A stretch of DNA of 64,000 nucleotides from Agriotes lineatus (taxonomy: Eukaryota > Arthropoda > Insecta > Coleoptera > Elateridae). This document shows positions 29,852-39,972 of this stretch, piece after piece (the first letter of the stretch is position 1; each line of letters starts with the position of its first letter). Position numbers and translations under genes: made by a program. The stretch spans positions 1 through 64,000 of the forward strand of contig CALNHX010007563.1 of assembly GCA_940337035.1 (NCBI GenBank). Reading direction: 5' to 3'. A model generated the notes under the pieces. That model had not been told where the DNA came from, did no database searches, and saw only the letters and a list, made by a program, of their open reading frames with translations.

Positions 29852-29907
29852 TCGCATGTAGGTTGGCAACAAGTGAATCGATTCACTTGTTGCCAACCAA
29901 CATGCGA
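29852..29907. repeat. 56-bp near-perfect palindrome without spacer
   Basis: Arms of 28 bp centred on AATCGATT (between 29879 and 29880), with one mismatch (29860/29899). TTGGCAACAAGTGAATC runs directly into its complement. Confidence 0.85.
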
Positions 29908-30059
29908 GGCTCTCAAATCGGCTTACAAATGACTATGTGTTTGTCTTAGCATGACCTCCGGGTTCTTTTGTAATAACCACTTTTGTTGCCACCTAATCGA
30001 GGTTATCAACGACAACAGCAAAGAAGTCTGTTTCTTTGATTTCACGCACATTATCTACA

Positions 30060-30252
30060 GTTGACAAAAGTAGTATAGCATGTCACCACATCAGAAAATT
30101 ACTATGTATAGTATGTCGCCACATCGAAAAAAACGTTAGGTTAGATAAGGTTAGGTTAGGTTACAAAATTTTAATACTCAATATAAAACCTAACCTAACC
30201 TAACCTAACAATTTTCCGATGTGGCGACATGCTATACTAATACCGTTGACAA
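30060..30252. mobile_element. small foldback element with TTAGG-type repeats, 8-bp target duplication
   Basis: GTTGACAA occurs at 30060-30067 and 30245-30252, framing a foldback: TAGTATAGCATGTC...CCACATC (30071-30092) and a second partial copy (30107-30126) pair with GATGTGGCGACATGCTATAC (30218-30237). Inside, GGTTAGGTTAGGTTA and its complement CTAACCTAACCTAAC face each other. Eight-base duplications fit the hAT superfamily. The pentamer matches the arthropod telomere repeat TTAGG. Confidence 0.6.
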
Positions 30253-31713
30253 GATCCCTGTAAAATAAATAAAAGTTACAAATTAAAGCAAATATAAAGA
30301 CGAGAAGAAATTCTAAATGATTTAAGTACAATACTTCGTAGTAATAGTATTTAATAATAAATTACTGTTTGTATATTTGAATCAAAATACACTATCCCAC
30401 AAGCCAAACTTTCATTATGTTTATACATACGAAAATATTTCTCTACTTGCACATTTCTGCTCTAAGAACCGGCCAGTAATTACATTATTCAAGCAAATAG
30501 AAATAATAATGCACAATTGTTTCCATCAGCTACGTAATCTAAAAGATGAATAGCGTGCAGCAATTGGTTTCTTCCGCTTCGTGGTTTGCTGCTGCAGCGT
30601 AAAGATGCCAATATTCCTCCGAGAAAGTTGGTTACAAAGAAGTGGAATTCGCTGATAATTAGAAATGTATAGTGTTATATATTAATCCAATTATAAATAT
30701 TATTTGTTAGTATAAATTTTGCTCCCTAATATTAAGGTTTTGCGCATGCTCGTATTGTACAACGGTTTAGGAAAATGTTAAATTATTCATCTGCATCCTG
30801 ACTGCCGTACGAGAAACACACGTGAAGGTAATGCGCTTGCTTATATTATTGATGCATATTCACTATTCAATTATATGTAGTTCATTTATTTATATGTTGT
30901 ATTCACAGGTGTTTTATTATGCAATAAATCAAGATTACATTTGTACGAGTTCCGAGTCTTTTCTTTACCCACGTGGTTATAAACAAATACGCAACATATA
31001 GGCTATGTAGTTATAGGTTTTAAAGACGTAACACGTAATTTAATGCCGCAGATTTCCCATACAGCTTGGAGATGATCCACGCGTGTTTTCCGAGCAAAAT
31101 ACAGATAATAAGAAATAAATGCGGTGTGTAATCATATTCTTCTTCCAAACAAATAAACAGTAGCTAATTATAGGCCGGTATAACGCTTTGCATTAGCAAA
31201 ATGTTTTCCAGCGATTATTTCCTTCATATCCATAATAATGCGCAATCACTATGGTTTCTGTCAGTTTAATAATGACAAAAATTCAAACGTCAAAATTTAA
31301 CCGCCGTTAAATATGTGTCAAAATTTAATCGTCTGTGCATAATTTTAACATGATTATTAAAGGTGTTTCCCCAACTAAATTTTATCTATTTATTCAGGAA
31401 ATAATCACGCCGAACATCCCGCGTGCATGTAAACTAGCCTGAATAAATTTTCTGTCAGAATGTTTTGCTCTGCAGAAATATATTTCTTAGCAAAACGTTC
31501 TGACAGAAAAAGTCAAAATTTAATCGGCTATTTTAATGCACTTGGGATATTACTGTTGATTAAACACCTGCCATGTGTAATTCCCATTTTGTTTAACTAG
31601 AATACAAGCTTGATTATTTAAAATATACACTTTTGCTTAAAGTTTGTAAAATCTGTTACAAACCATGTGGTAGTTTATTAATCAATATTATGAAAAAGCA
31701 CATACATAATTTA
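30253..31713. other. AT-rich stretch with a hairpin
   Basis: No gene. A hairpin at 31449-31509 pairs TTTCTGTCAGAATGTTTTGC with its near-complement. GTCAAAATTTAAYCG occurs three times between 31290 and 31535 and may mark a small degraded MITE. Confidence 0.45.
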
Positions 31714-32420
31714 TCATAGTTCGATGTCCTTGGGATCCAGTAAAAGGGTATTTATACTTCCATCGTCAAAGAAAGTATTGTTAATGCGTAGTCTATGTTG
31801 AGCACAAAAGTCTACTAGTAGATCAACGCTATCATTATGTACTTTTTCATGAAACATTTGCTTTATTCCTTGCAACGGTTCGTCTCCGATCCGCGCATTT
31901 AGGTCACCTAATATTATGATGTGTTGGTTTAGGAGTATTGTGTTTAGTTGTTCTTGCAAGTATTCGTAAAGTTGTTTCCTGATTTGTCTTGTGTATCCCA
32001 TATCGGGAGCGTACAAGCTTAATATGTTGATGGTTTTCTTTTCGATCTTTAGGACTACTCTTATTATTCTATGGTTAACATACACGATTTCGTCTATTTG
32101 TTGAGGAAATGTAGTGTTCAGAAGTATTCCTACACCGCTACTTGCTATTTCATTTTTGTCTTTACCACTATATGCTAGTATGTACTTTCCAACTACCCTT
32201 GTTTCCTTGCCTCTCATTTTCATTTTTTAGATGACACATATGTCAATTTGTTTACCACTCAGTTTCATCAATATGTCTTGATTTTTAGTATTCCATAATT
32301 TGGCGTTCTATGACCCTAGTCTTATTATTCCTTTTAGCTACTTTATTCGTTTATTCCTTAATCGTTGCAGTTTTCTTTGCTTCTTCGTCTTTGTAATATC
32401 CTGTCCATGTTCTAGGCCAA
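31714..32420 (-). pseudogene. RTE-like retrotransposon endonuclease fragment
   Basis: Minus-strand reading: KLWNTKNQDILMKLSGKQID, a stop at about 32226, MKMRGKETRVVGKYILAYSG, then ASSGVGILL, INILSLYAPDMGY, IILGDLNARIGDE and VDFCAQHRLRINNTFF. These are the apurinic-like endonuclease motifs of LINEs (SLYAP, GDLNARIG), in RTE style. The protein stops making sense at about 31760 before the final SDH motif, and the RT is missing. It is possibly the same family as 11930-19746. Confidence 0.75.
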
Positions 32421-32828
32421 ATTGGTCTTGATCCATCATTAAGTAATTAATATTTTGTAGTATATTGTCATGGTCCTTAGTATAAGGGTTTAACATCAGA
32501 TTAATAAGGTTAAAAGAATACCGTATTAAAATTACAAAGATGCATTTAAGTATGAAAAGGATATCAAAATTATTAAAATATAGGTGATAAAGAAAGGAAA
32601 TAGAATTTAAAATTCAATTGAATGAAGCTATAAAAGAAACAGTAGGATTCTAACATATATTTTTTATCATAAAATATATGCTAAACTAAAATCATTAAGG
32701 AGATTGTATATTTAAGAAGTACACAAAATAATATTGACTTCAAAAAGATGTAATAAGTTTGTAAGCGACTGAAATTTTAAAATAAACCTTTTATTATATG
32801 ATCTATTTTTGTATGTGAGGGGTTATTA
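32421..32828. other. AT-rich stretch, nothing recognised
   Basis: Possibly the 5' region of the RTE-like fragment. No gene seen. Confidence 0.4.
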
Positions 32829-33267
32829 CAGGCTGTTTCAGAACTATGGGATCAAACTACTGGGGGGGGGGGGGGGTATTCAGTGCGACGGTAAAAGACA
32901 TTTGAGTATAGGAATCTATGTCCGGAACCGTCTCCCTGGGGCACTGGGACTCTATGACACGTTAAGACAGTTTAAAACGAAATGTTTTTCAAAACGACTA
33001 CCAAATTTTCAGTCGAGTCTGCTGAAATCATGTGCGATGTTCAAATCGATGTATTGCAGTTGGAGGGCGACATTTTGATCAATATTGTTGCGGTGATATT
33101 ATGTACAAAAGAAAATGCATTCAAATGTTCTAAACTGTCTTAACGGGTTATAGAGTCCCAGTGCCCCAGGGAGACATTTTCGGACATGGATTCCTATACT
33201 CAAATGTCTTCTACAGTAGCGCTGAATACCCCTTAGTAGTTTGATCCCATAGTTCTGAAACACCCTG
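32829..33267. mobile_element. 439-bp palindromic MITE with a poly-G expansion
   Basis: Flanked by TA on both sides. The right end CTGAAACACCCTG complements the left end CAGGCTGTTTCAG with one base change (C/G). Arms (about 32829-32985 and 33108-33267) are inverse complements with substitutions. At 32862-32876 the left arm has 15 consecutive G where the right arm has CCCC. It is related in its ends (CAGGGTGTT) to the MITE at 7050-7752. No ORF. Confidence 0.8.
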
Positions 33268-34387
33268 TATATGGTAATGAAATTATCGAGATGAGTATTA
33301 AATGGAATTTTAAAAACAATTTTATATGGAGAAGTAATGAAGGAGAATCGATATAGTGAGAATGCCATATGTTAAACAGTTATAATCTACAAACGCAGTT
33401 ACTGGAATTGGATGCAGAGCAGAGAGTATTTTCAATTAAGTACATCGTATGAATTGGATAGAAGTGGCTTGCTTTGCTGGAAGTACCGTACGTCGAGTTA
33501 GTTAGCGGAGTGGACTTCTGATGATATAGATGGAAGGGTTTTCATCTACTGGAATTGTGATTCTTCAGGCTTATCACTGAAGTGACGTTTTGGAACTTGC
33601 ACCTAGTCGCGTTTTTTGGTAGTGGGTTGTCAACTTGTGATTTTTGGAAAGAAGGCAGGGCGGTTGCTTCTGGTCAATCTTGGCAGTCCTGGTCCTGTTG
33701 GAGGAAGTAGCGGGTATTCTGTCTTGTTTTGTCCAGGAAGTTTTTACGGATCTAGGTGTTTTGGTCGAAGATCGTGCTGGGATTTGTTTGGACGTTGGGC
33801 GATCTTTGTGAGATTGCTGGATGCGTTTGGCTAGGTAAAGGAGAGTATCTAGTCCATAAACAGGTGACATAATACAGGTATTTAAGTAAAAACTGAGAGA
33901 AAATGTAGAAAGAGTGAAGTGAGCTAACTTTAATTAGGGGAGTATTTACTATTTGATATTGTTGAATGACAAGTAATGTAACGAGAAGGTATTTGTAATT
34001 AATTTTGCACTTGAATAATTTGAAGTGACAGGTGACAGACGTACAAGTTGTCATGAAATAAGAAAATCAAATTGCAGGAATAGAAGCAGTCTAGATTATG
34101 AGCGAATCCTACCTGTGTTTCAGTTAAGAGTAAAAAAATGTTTCTACCGGAATTAGCAATTTAATAATATTGATCATTCAAAATATAAAAGGACAAATCA
34201 GTTAATTAAAATTTAATTTTAAAAAAAGAATTGATCGAAATTAAAATAAAGTAAAGTAAAAGTCAATTATAACATTAAATAGGCGTTACAACAAAGAGTC
34301 ACTAAAATATATTCGAGGCGTAGTATTTCTTAAAGGTTCCTTACTCGTCATCCCTTTTAATGCTATTTCGATATGCATGGTGGTAAC
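33268..34387. other. unassigned stretch
   Basis: A minus-strand open frame of about 98 codons (33574-33870) is Lys/Ser/Thr-rich without a recognisable domain. The rest is AT-rich. No supported gene. Confidence 0.4.
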
Positions 34388-34500
34388 AGGATTCCGTTTC
34401 CATTCGCCGAATTCTTTTCACCGGAATTGATCACGCCGGAATCAGTCACGCCGGTATTCGATTCGCCGGAAGTCTTCTGACCGGAATGCATTTCGCCGGA
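34388..34500. repeat. 15-bp phased CCGG array
   Basis: Seven units spaced exactly 15 bases, each ending in CACCGG, CGCCGG or GACCGG followed by AAT/ATT, with a variable 7-8-base middle. The array is preceded by ACAGGATTCCGTTTCCATTC, similar to the end CAGTGCCTTCCCATTC seen in inverse at 47705. A related inverse array lies at 47593-47705. Confidence 0.75.
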
Positions 34501-34506
34501 TTATCA

Positions 34507-35945
34507 AGATTTAACATTGAAAATGTTTAACGAATTGGAGATGTGACGCTAGTACGGTGATCTTTAGCGATTTGTGTGACTCTTGAAAAATGCACAGTTT
34601 TTAAAGATTTGTGCAAGCTGTACATGTTGCAGGTAAATGTGGTTGGTGTCGTTTTGAAGCTCTCGTCAAGGGCGAACTTTCTGGAGAGGTTGTGAAACTT
34701 TTCGAAGGGGCAAAATACGGGGGTTAAAACGATTTTTTTGACAGGAAAGCGTTCGCGTTCGGTGCTGTTACACGCATATTTTTTGAAAGATTTAAATGTA
34801 ATTTGGGGTTAGTCGGAAAGAGGATGAACCAAAGCTCATCGTACTGGCTGGTTTTTGGAGTCTGCGATGCATGGGGGGAGAAGCTACAGGGGTAGAAAGC
34901 TGAGGTGCATTTGTAGCAAATTGGATGTTCGCATAAACAGGGGGAAAGAAATCAATGTCGACTTTTGTTTTTGGCAGTATGTGGATTAATCTGTCGGGTT
35001 TTAAGACTTGCGCCTCAGCTGAATTGCAAAATGGGTAAAACCGTTATAATGATCAGAAATACCTTAAAATTAATATTTGTGTGACATTCGCTGTTTGGAG
35101 ACGTTATACTGGTCGATTGCATTCTTTAGGAGAATGCGGGATGTGGGGATTTTGCAACCCAGGTGGATTTGGGGGTTGCAAAATGGGGAAAACGTTATAA
35201 TTATCAAAAAAAACCTTAAAATTAATATTTGTGTCACTTTCGCTATTTGAAGACGTTCTACTGATCGATTGTACTTTTTATGAGAATGCGGGATGTGGGG
35301 CTTTGCAACCCAGGTGGATTTGGGGGTTGCAAAATGGGATAAACGGTATAATTAAGAGAAAATCCTTCAAATTAATATTTGTGTGACATTCGCTGTTTGG
35401 AGACGTTCTACTGGTCGATTGTATTTTTTAGGAGAATGCGGGATGTGTGGTTTTGCAACCCAAGTGGATGTTGAGGTTACAAAATGGAGCAAACCTTATA
35501 ATTATCAGATAAACCTTAAAATCAATATTTGTGTGAAATTTCCTGTTTGGAGACATTCTACTGGTCAATTGTATTTTTTAGGAGAAAAAAGAAATCGGGG
35601 TTGCGAAGGATGGGTGCAGGAAGAAGTGTTTTGCTTTATTGTCTCAATTGTTAAATAAGGCAAATGTGCTATTTTGCTTGATTCTGACCCTTTTGAATTG
35701 TAAATTTGCAAGTATATATTAAATGGTGTGATGTTAACGGGATGTCGAATTGTATTTTTATTTTTCTAACGTGAATAATATTTCATGGAGATATCATTGC
35801 CGCGCTAAACTTGTTGGTACAGTCGTAGATGGCCACTGGCAGGGTTGGAATGTAGTGTCAGCTGTTTGTACTAATACTTAACAACAGATACTAAAAGAAT
35901 GTACTGGAAAAAATTTGTGGGGACTTTAAAAATAATACAGATGCA
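34507..35945. repeat. composite repeat, copy A, with ~150-bp internal tandem units
   Basis: Leader of about 480 bp starting TTAACATTGAAAATGTTT, then about four tandem units of ~150 bp (each with TATAATTATCAG, ATTTGTGTGA and GGGGGTTGCAAAATGGGG), then a tail with GCCGCGCTAAACTTGTTGG and GGCCACTGGCAGGGTTG. Copy B (36330-37473 plus 43630-44445) has the same leader, array and tail. The layout resembles nonautonomous Helitron/Helentron-type elements with central minisatellites, but ends were not identified. Open frames inside are repeat-derived. Confidence 0.75.
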
Positions 35946-36234
35946 TATGTATATGTACGGAAAATGCAAAGTGATTTAGTTTAGACACAAAAAATCCTTT
36001 TAAAATGTATTTATTGAACAATTAACCCAAAACTAAGGATACATATCGGCTAAACAACTTCAAGATCTATTCGCATGTAATCCCGATTTTATACAGCCCC
36101 GTTTCTCATAATAAAAGCGGTAAGTCTTTACTCCAGTTCAGAAGCCAACAAAATAAACTATAAACAGTAACATGTGGAGCCGCCGAGCGGATGGCATTTA
36201 ATTCTTAGAAATCCTTCAAAACAACTTGCACAAG

Positions 36235-36294
36235 ATGTTGAGAAGGGTCAAAACTGTAGTACGTAATGATCTGCTATGCAGTAGAACTTCACAG
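36235..36294 (+). other. candidate first exon with a presequence-like peptide
   Basis: ATG at 36235 opens 20 codons, MLRRVKTVVRNDLLCSRTSQ, ending exactly at a CAG|GTATGT splice donor. The peptide is Arg/Lys-rich without acidic residues except one Asp, as in mitochondrial targeting signals. It lies in unique sequence between the two repeat copies. An upstream ATG (36174) opens only a 9-codon frame. A second exon was not found, so this is weak. Confidence 0.25.
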
Positions 36295-36329
36295 GTATGT
36301 TTGCCATTATGTCTTTATTAAATGTTTTA

Positions 36330-37473
36330 ACATTGAAAATATTTAACGAATTGGAGATGTGACGCTAGTACGGAGCTCTTCTAGCGATTTGTGTGCCGCT
36401 TGAAAAATGCGCAGTTTTCGCGAATTTTTGCAAGTTGTACGTATTGCAGGTAAATGTATTGGTGTCATTTTGAAAATCTCGTTAAGGGCCAACTTTCTGG
36501 AGAGATCGTAAAAAGGTACGACTCGAGGGAGCGAAAATACGGGGTTAAAACTATTTTTTGGACACGAAAACGTTCGGTGCTGTTACATCTCATACTTTTT
36601 GAAAGATCCAAGTGGGATTTGGGGCTAGTTGGAAAAAGGATCAATCAACGCTCGTCGTACGCGCTAGATTTTGGCGTCTGCGATGCACGGGGGCGAAGTT
36701 ACAAGGGTAGAAAGCCGAGGTGCATTCGTAGCAAATTTGATGTTCGCATAAACAGAGGAAAAGAAAAAATATCGAATTTTGTTTATGGTAGTATGTGGAT
36801 CAATCTGTGGGTTTTTAAGAATTTTACTGCTCAGGTTGATTTAGGGGTTGCAAAATGGAGAAACCGTTATAATTATCACAAAAATTGTAAAATTATTATT
36901 TGTGTGAAATGCGCTGTTTGGAGACTTTTTACTGGTCGCTTTAATCTTTTAAGAGAATTTGGGAGGTGGGGTTTTTGAGGTCCAGGTGAATTTGGGGGTT
37001 GCAAAATGGGGAAAACTGTAATAATTATCAGAAAAACTTTAAATTAATATTTGCATGAAATGATCTGGTTGGAGACTTTCTACTAGTGTTTTTATTTTTA
37101 AAGAAATTTCGGAATGTGGGAATTTTATGGTCAAGTAGATTTGGGGGTTGCAAACAGGGGAAAACGTTATAATTATCAGAAAAACCTTAACATGAATATT
37201 TGTTGAAATTCGCTATTTGGAAATTTTTTGCTGGTCGATTGTATTTTTAAGAGAATTCGGAATGTGGGAACTTTGCGTTCCAGTTGAATTTGGGAGTGGG
37301 AAAATGGGAAAAACGTATAATTAACAAAAAACCCTTAAAATCAATATTTGTGGGAAATTCGCTATTTGGTGATTTTCTCCTGGTCAATTATATTTTTTAA
37401 GAGGATTCAAAATGTGGGAATTTTGCAGCCCAGGTGAATTTGTGGGTTGAAAAGTGGGGAAAACGTTATAATT
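36330..37473. repeat. composite repeat, copy B, first part
   Basis: Leader homologous to copy A (starting near 36332) and about four ~150-bp units. It is interrupted at 37473 by the TIR element and continues at 43630. Unit spacing across the gap is restored when the insertion is removed. Confidence 0.8.
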
Positions 37474-38334
37474 TGTTACCGTTCAAAAATCATCTACAAC
37501 TATTTATCTAATTATTTGCCCTAATCTTGGTTAAAATTAACTTTTGCCATATCTTTCTTCAAGTTTAATTTTTCTTACAGCATTACAGAGCATTTAGATC
37601 TTCTGAAAACTACATTTCAATCTAAGTAAGCCATTTGATAAGAATTACAGGCCTGAGAGCCCCTGGTGTGTAGGCTTCACTTTATGCATATTGGACTGAT
37701 ATTATCTGACCCCTTCCATCAATTTGATTTTTGGTTATCCGTTTTTGGAAACCATATTGGCATTCGCCATTTTTGTGCTGTTAAAGTCAGGTGTCTCGAA
37801 AATTCACGTCTTGGAGACGTAACTTTATTGGATTTATTCGAGCACATCTTGCGTAGGAGGTTGCTCTTGTTGTGTTATGGATTCTGCGGCTGGTCTGGAA
37901 TAGGCCCCGGGAATGCTATTTGCGGTGATCTCCTAGCCCAAACTTCATTTGGGGATTTTGCTTTAGCAAGCACATGTTTACACTTCTTTGGCGAAGCGCA
38001 GCCGTAAAGATCTAAAACGGGTATGTGGTTTTTCTAAGCTTATTCAGTTCGATTCTATGGCTACTTTCCCTTTTAGTTATTTCCGCTGGGAGCGTATCTA
38101 CAGTATTGCCGTGTGATTACGTACCTGCAGTACCCTTTCGCTTGGTATCGTGCCAGCAGCCCTGCTCCGCCACTCGACGCCGCTGATTGTGGCCCCTTCG
38201 AGCCTGAGCTGCACGACGGGATAGCACCGGCGATTGCCTGTCAAACCTCCTGCGACAGCTACTCGGTGGTTGCTTGTTTCTTGACCTCGGCCCCTGCTTA
38301 AGGCTACTGCAGCCGGAGAGAAGCCCATTGCAAG

Positions 38335-38662
38335 GGTCTGTCAGATTATTACTTCCGTTTCGAACTCCCGAATCTCCAGCCCCTCCTGGAGACAATTGCG
38401 TGACGGTTCTGCAATGTGCTCGATAAACTTACGATTGCTTTTAACGTGTATTCTTAAGCGGTAACTCACCTGTGGAATAAGTTTGATTCTGCTATTGCAA
38501 ACCATATGTGGAGGTAGCTCTTTTTAATCAGCATCCAGCTAGTTAGATTATACGTACGGAGATGCCTCCGATTTCGGTCTAGATTTTATCGGTATTGTAA
38601 TTTCATTGTAAAGTCAAGTGCATGAAAGTATTCTTTCATTTTCAATCGTCACCTATTCCACC
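38335..38662. repeat. direct repeat flanking Jockey copy 2, left
   Basis: 328 bp, starting GGTCTGTCAGATTATT and ending CACCTATTCCACC, about 98.8% identical to 42498-42827 (two substitutions, two single-base indels). Jockey 5' UTR follows immediately. Confidence 0.92.
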
Positions 38663-38832
38663 CGAGTCCGTCCGTGACCGTGAACACGCTCGCATCGCAC
38701 GCCAGTTCACTGTCCGATACGCGAACCTTATCGCGCGAGGCATTCAGCCACTTGTGAATTATTAAATTCTTCGAAGTCGTGTCAATAAATAATCGCTTAA
38801 ATACAGTTATATTTTTGTGATCTATCCAGTAA

Positions 38833-38852
38833 CCTGACCCTTTAGGGTCAGG
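38833..38852 (+). promoter_or_regulatory. conserved 5' UTR stem-loop of Jockey copy 2
   Basis: CCTGACCC (38833-38840) pairs with GGGTCAGG (38845-38852) across 4 bases, 13 bases before the ORF1 ATG. Same stem as in copy 1 (116-138) with a shorter loop. Confidence 0.6.
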
Positions 38853-38865
38853 TTTCTTATAAACT

Positions 38866-39972
38866 ATGGTGAACTCAAACAAAAGGAACGCCGACGATCT
38901 CAGCCCCCCAATCAACGCAGTGCAAAAAAGATACTACTGGACTAATGACTCAAATCGCTTTCAACTACTCACTCCAATGGAGCAAAGTGAAAACACAGCA
39001 AATAATGGCGAGTCCTCAACTAACGGTGATTCATCATCTCAACCAAATCCCAGTGAAAGTGAGAAAAAAGTCAAAATACCGCCTATATTCCTCCATAACG
39101 CGGCTACAGTTAACCACAAAGAAATTGTGAGAGATATCAAAGAAATTACAAAAAACGAGTTTACTACTGAATTGAAGCACAATTTTCTAAAAATAAACCT
39201 AACCACTATCGAAGATTACCGTTTACTCTCGAAATATTATATGACTAACAAAGTACAATATCATACGTTCCAAAATCCAAATGATAAACCGCTATCGGTA
39301 GTAATAAAAAACATACCAATATCTATCACCAATGAAGAAATCCAGGAGGATCTTAAAAGGCTAAAGTACCCAGTGGTGAGTGTAACACGCCTGCTAACCA
39401 CAGATAAAAAACCAATTCCAATCTGTGCGGTCATACTCACATCCTCTGATCAGGCTAAAGAAATTCTAAAACTTGAATATCTCTTAAATTGTAAAATTAC
39501 AGTCGAAACCAGGAGAAAACCATTACATATTCCACAATGTCATAAATGCCAAAACTTTGGGCACACCAAGAACTATTGTGCAGGGAAACCTCGTTGCGTT
39601 AAGTGTAAAGAAGATCATGATTTAAATAAATGTCCGAAAAAACCGATCGACCCACCATTCTGTGTCAACTGCAAAGGAGCTCATCCAGCCAGCTACCGAG
39701 GATGCCCACACCATAAAATGCTACAGATGCAGCGAACACAGATAACCAGATCCAGGCAATCCCAACAGCACTCTTATGTACAAGCTGGTAAGAGCTATTC
39801 ACAAGCAGTAACCCCTAATCAATACTCTCTTAATACTCCTCTCACATTATCAGCATCCCCCCTCTGTGACAACATCGGGGAAATTATCAAACAACTACTA
39901 ACCCCACTTATTGAACAAATCAAATCCTACATCATTAACAATGTTATCCCCAACCTTTTCAATGTCAAGTAA
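38866..39972 (+). CDS. Jockey ORF1 gag-like protein, copy 2
   Basis: 368 residues, the same length as the copy 1 protein and collinear with it throughout. Shared head PPxNxVxKRYYW, core with YHTFQNPNDKPLSV, and three zinc knuckles: CHKCQNFGHTKNYC, CVKCKEDHDLNKC and CVNCKGAHPASYRGC. The C-terminal part of about 25 residues (IKQLLTPLIEQIKSYIINN) is strongly conserved between copies and may mediate self-association. The frame is intact. The TAA at 39970-39972 overlaps the ORF2 ATG by 11 bases. Confidence 0.9.
   Translation: MVNSNKRNADDLSPPINAVQKRYYWTNDSNRFQLLTPMEQSENTANNGESSTNGDSSSQPNPSESEKKVKIPPIFLHNAATVNHKEIVRDIKEITKNEFTTELKHNFLKINLTTIEDYRLLSKYYMTNKVQYHTFQNPNDKPLSVVIKNIPISITNEEIQEDLKRLKYPVVSVTRLLTTDKKPIPICAVILTSSDQAKEILKLEYLLNCKITVETRRKPLHIPQCHKCQNFGHTKNYCAGKPRCVKCKEDHDLNKCPKKPIDPPFCVNCKGAHPASYRGCPHHKMLQMQRTQITRSRQSQQHSYVQAGKSYSQAVTPNQYSLNTPLTLSASPLCDNIGEIIKQLLTPLIEQIKSYIINNVIPNLFNVK

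Noticed and set aside
33574..33870. 98-codon Lys/Ser/Thr-rich minus-strand frame as an RTE ORF1.
   Set aside because: No conserved motif and not connected to the endonuclease fragment.
35383..36978. Open frames of 91 and 174 codons in the composite repeats.
   Set aside because: They follow the ~150-bp units and leader, repeat with them and have no domain.
34980..37470. CRISPR-like or satellite array on its own.
   Set aside because: Units are ~150 bp, contiguous without spacers, and embedded between a conserved leader and tail.
37666..38007. 113-codon frame in the TIR element as its transposase.
   Set aside because: Too short, no catalytic motif, no ATG at its head.
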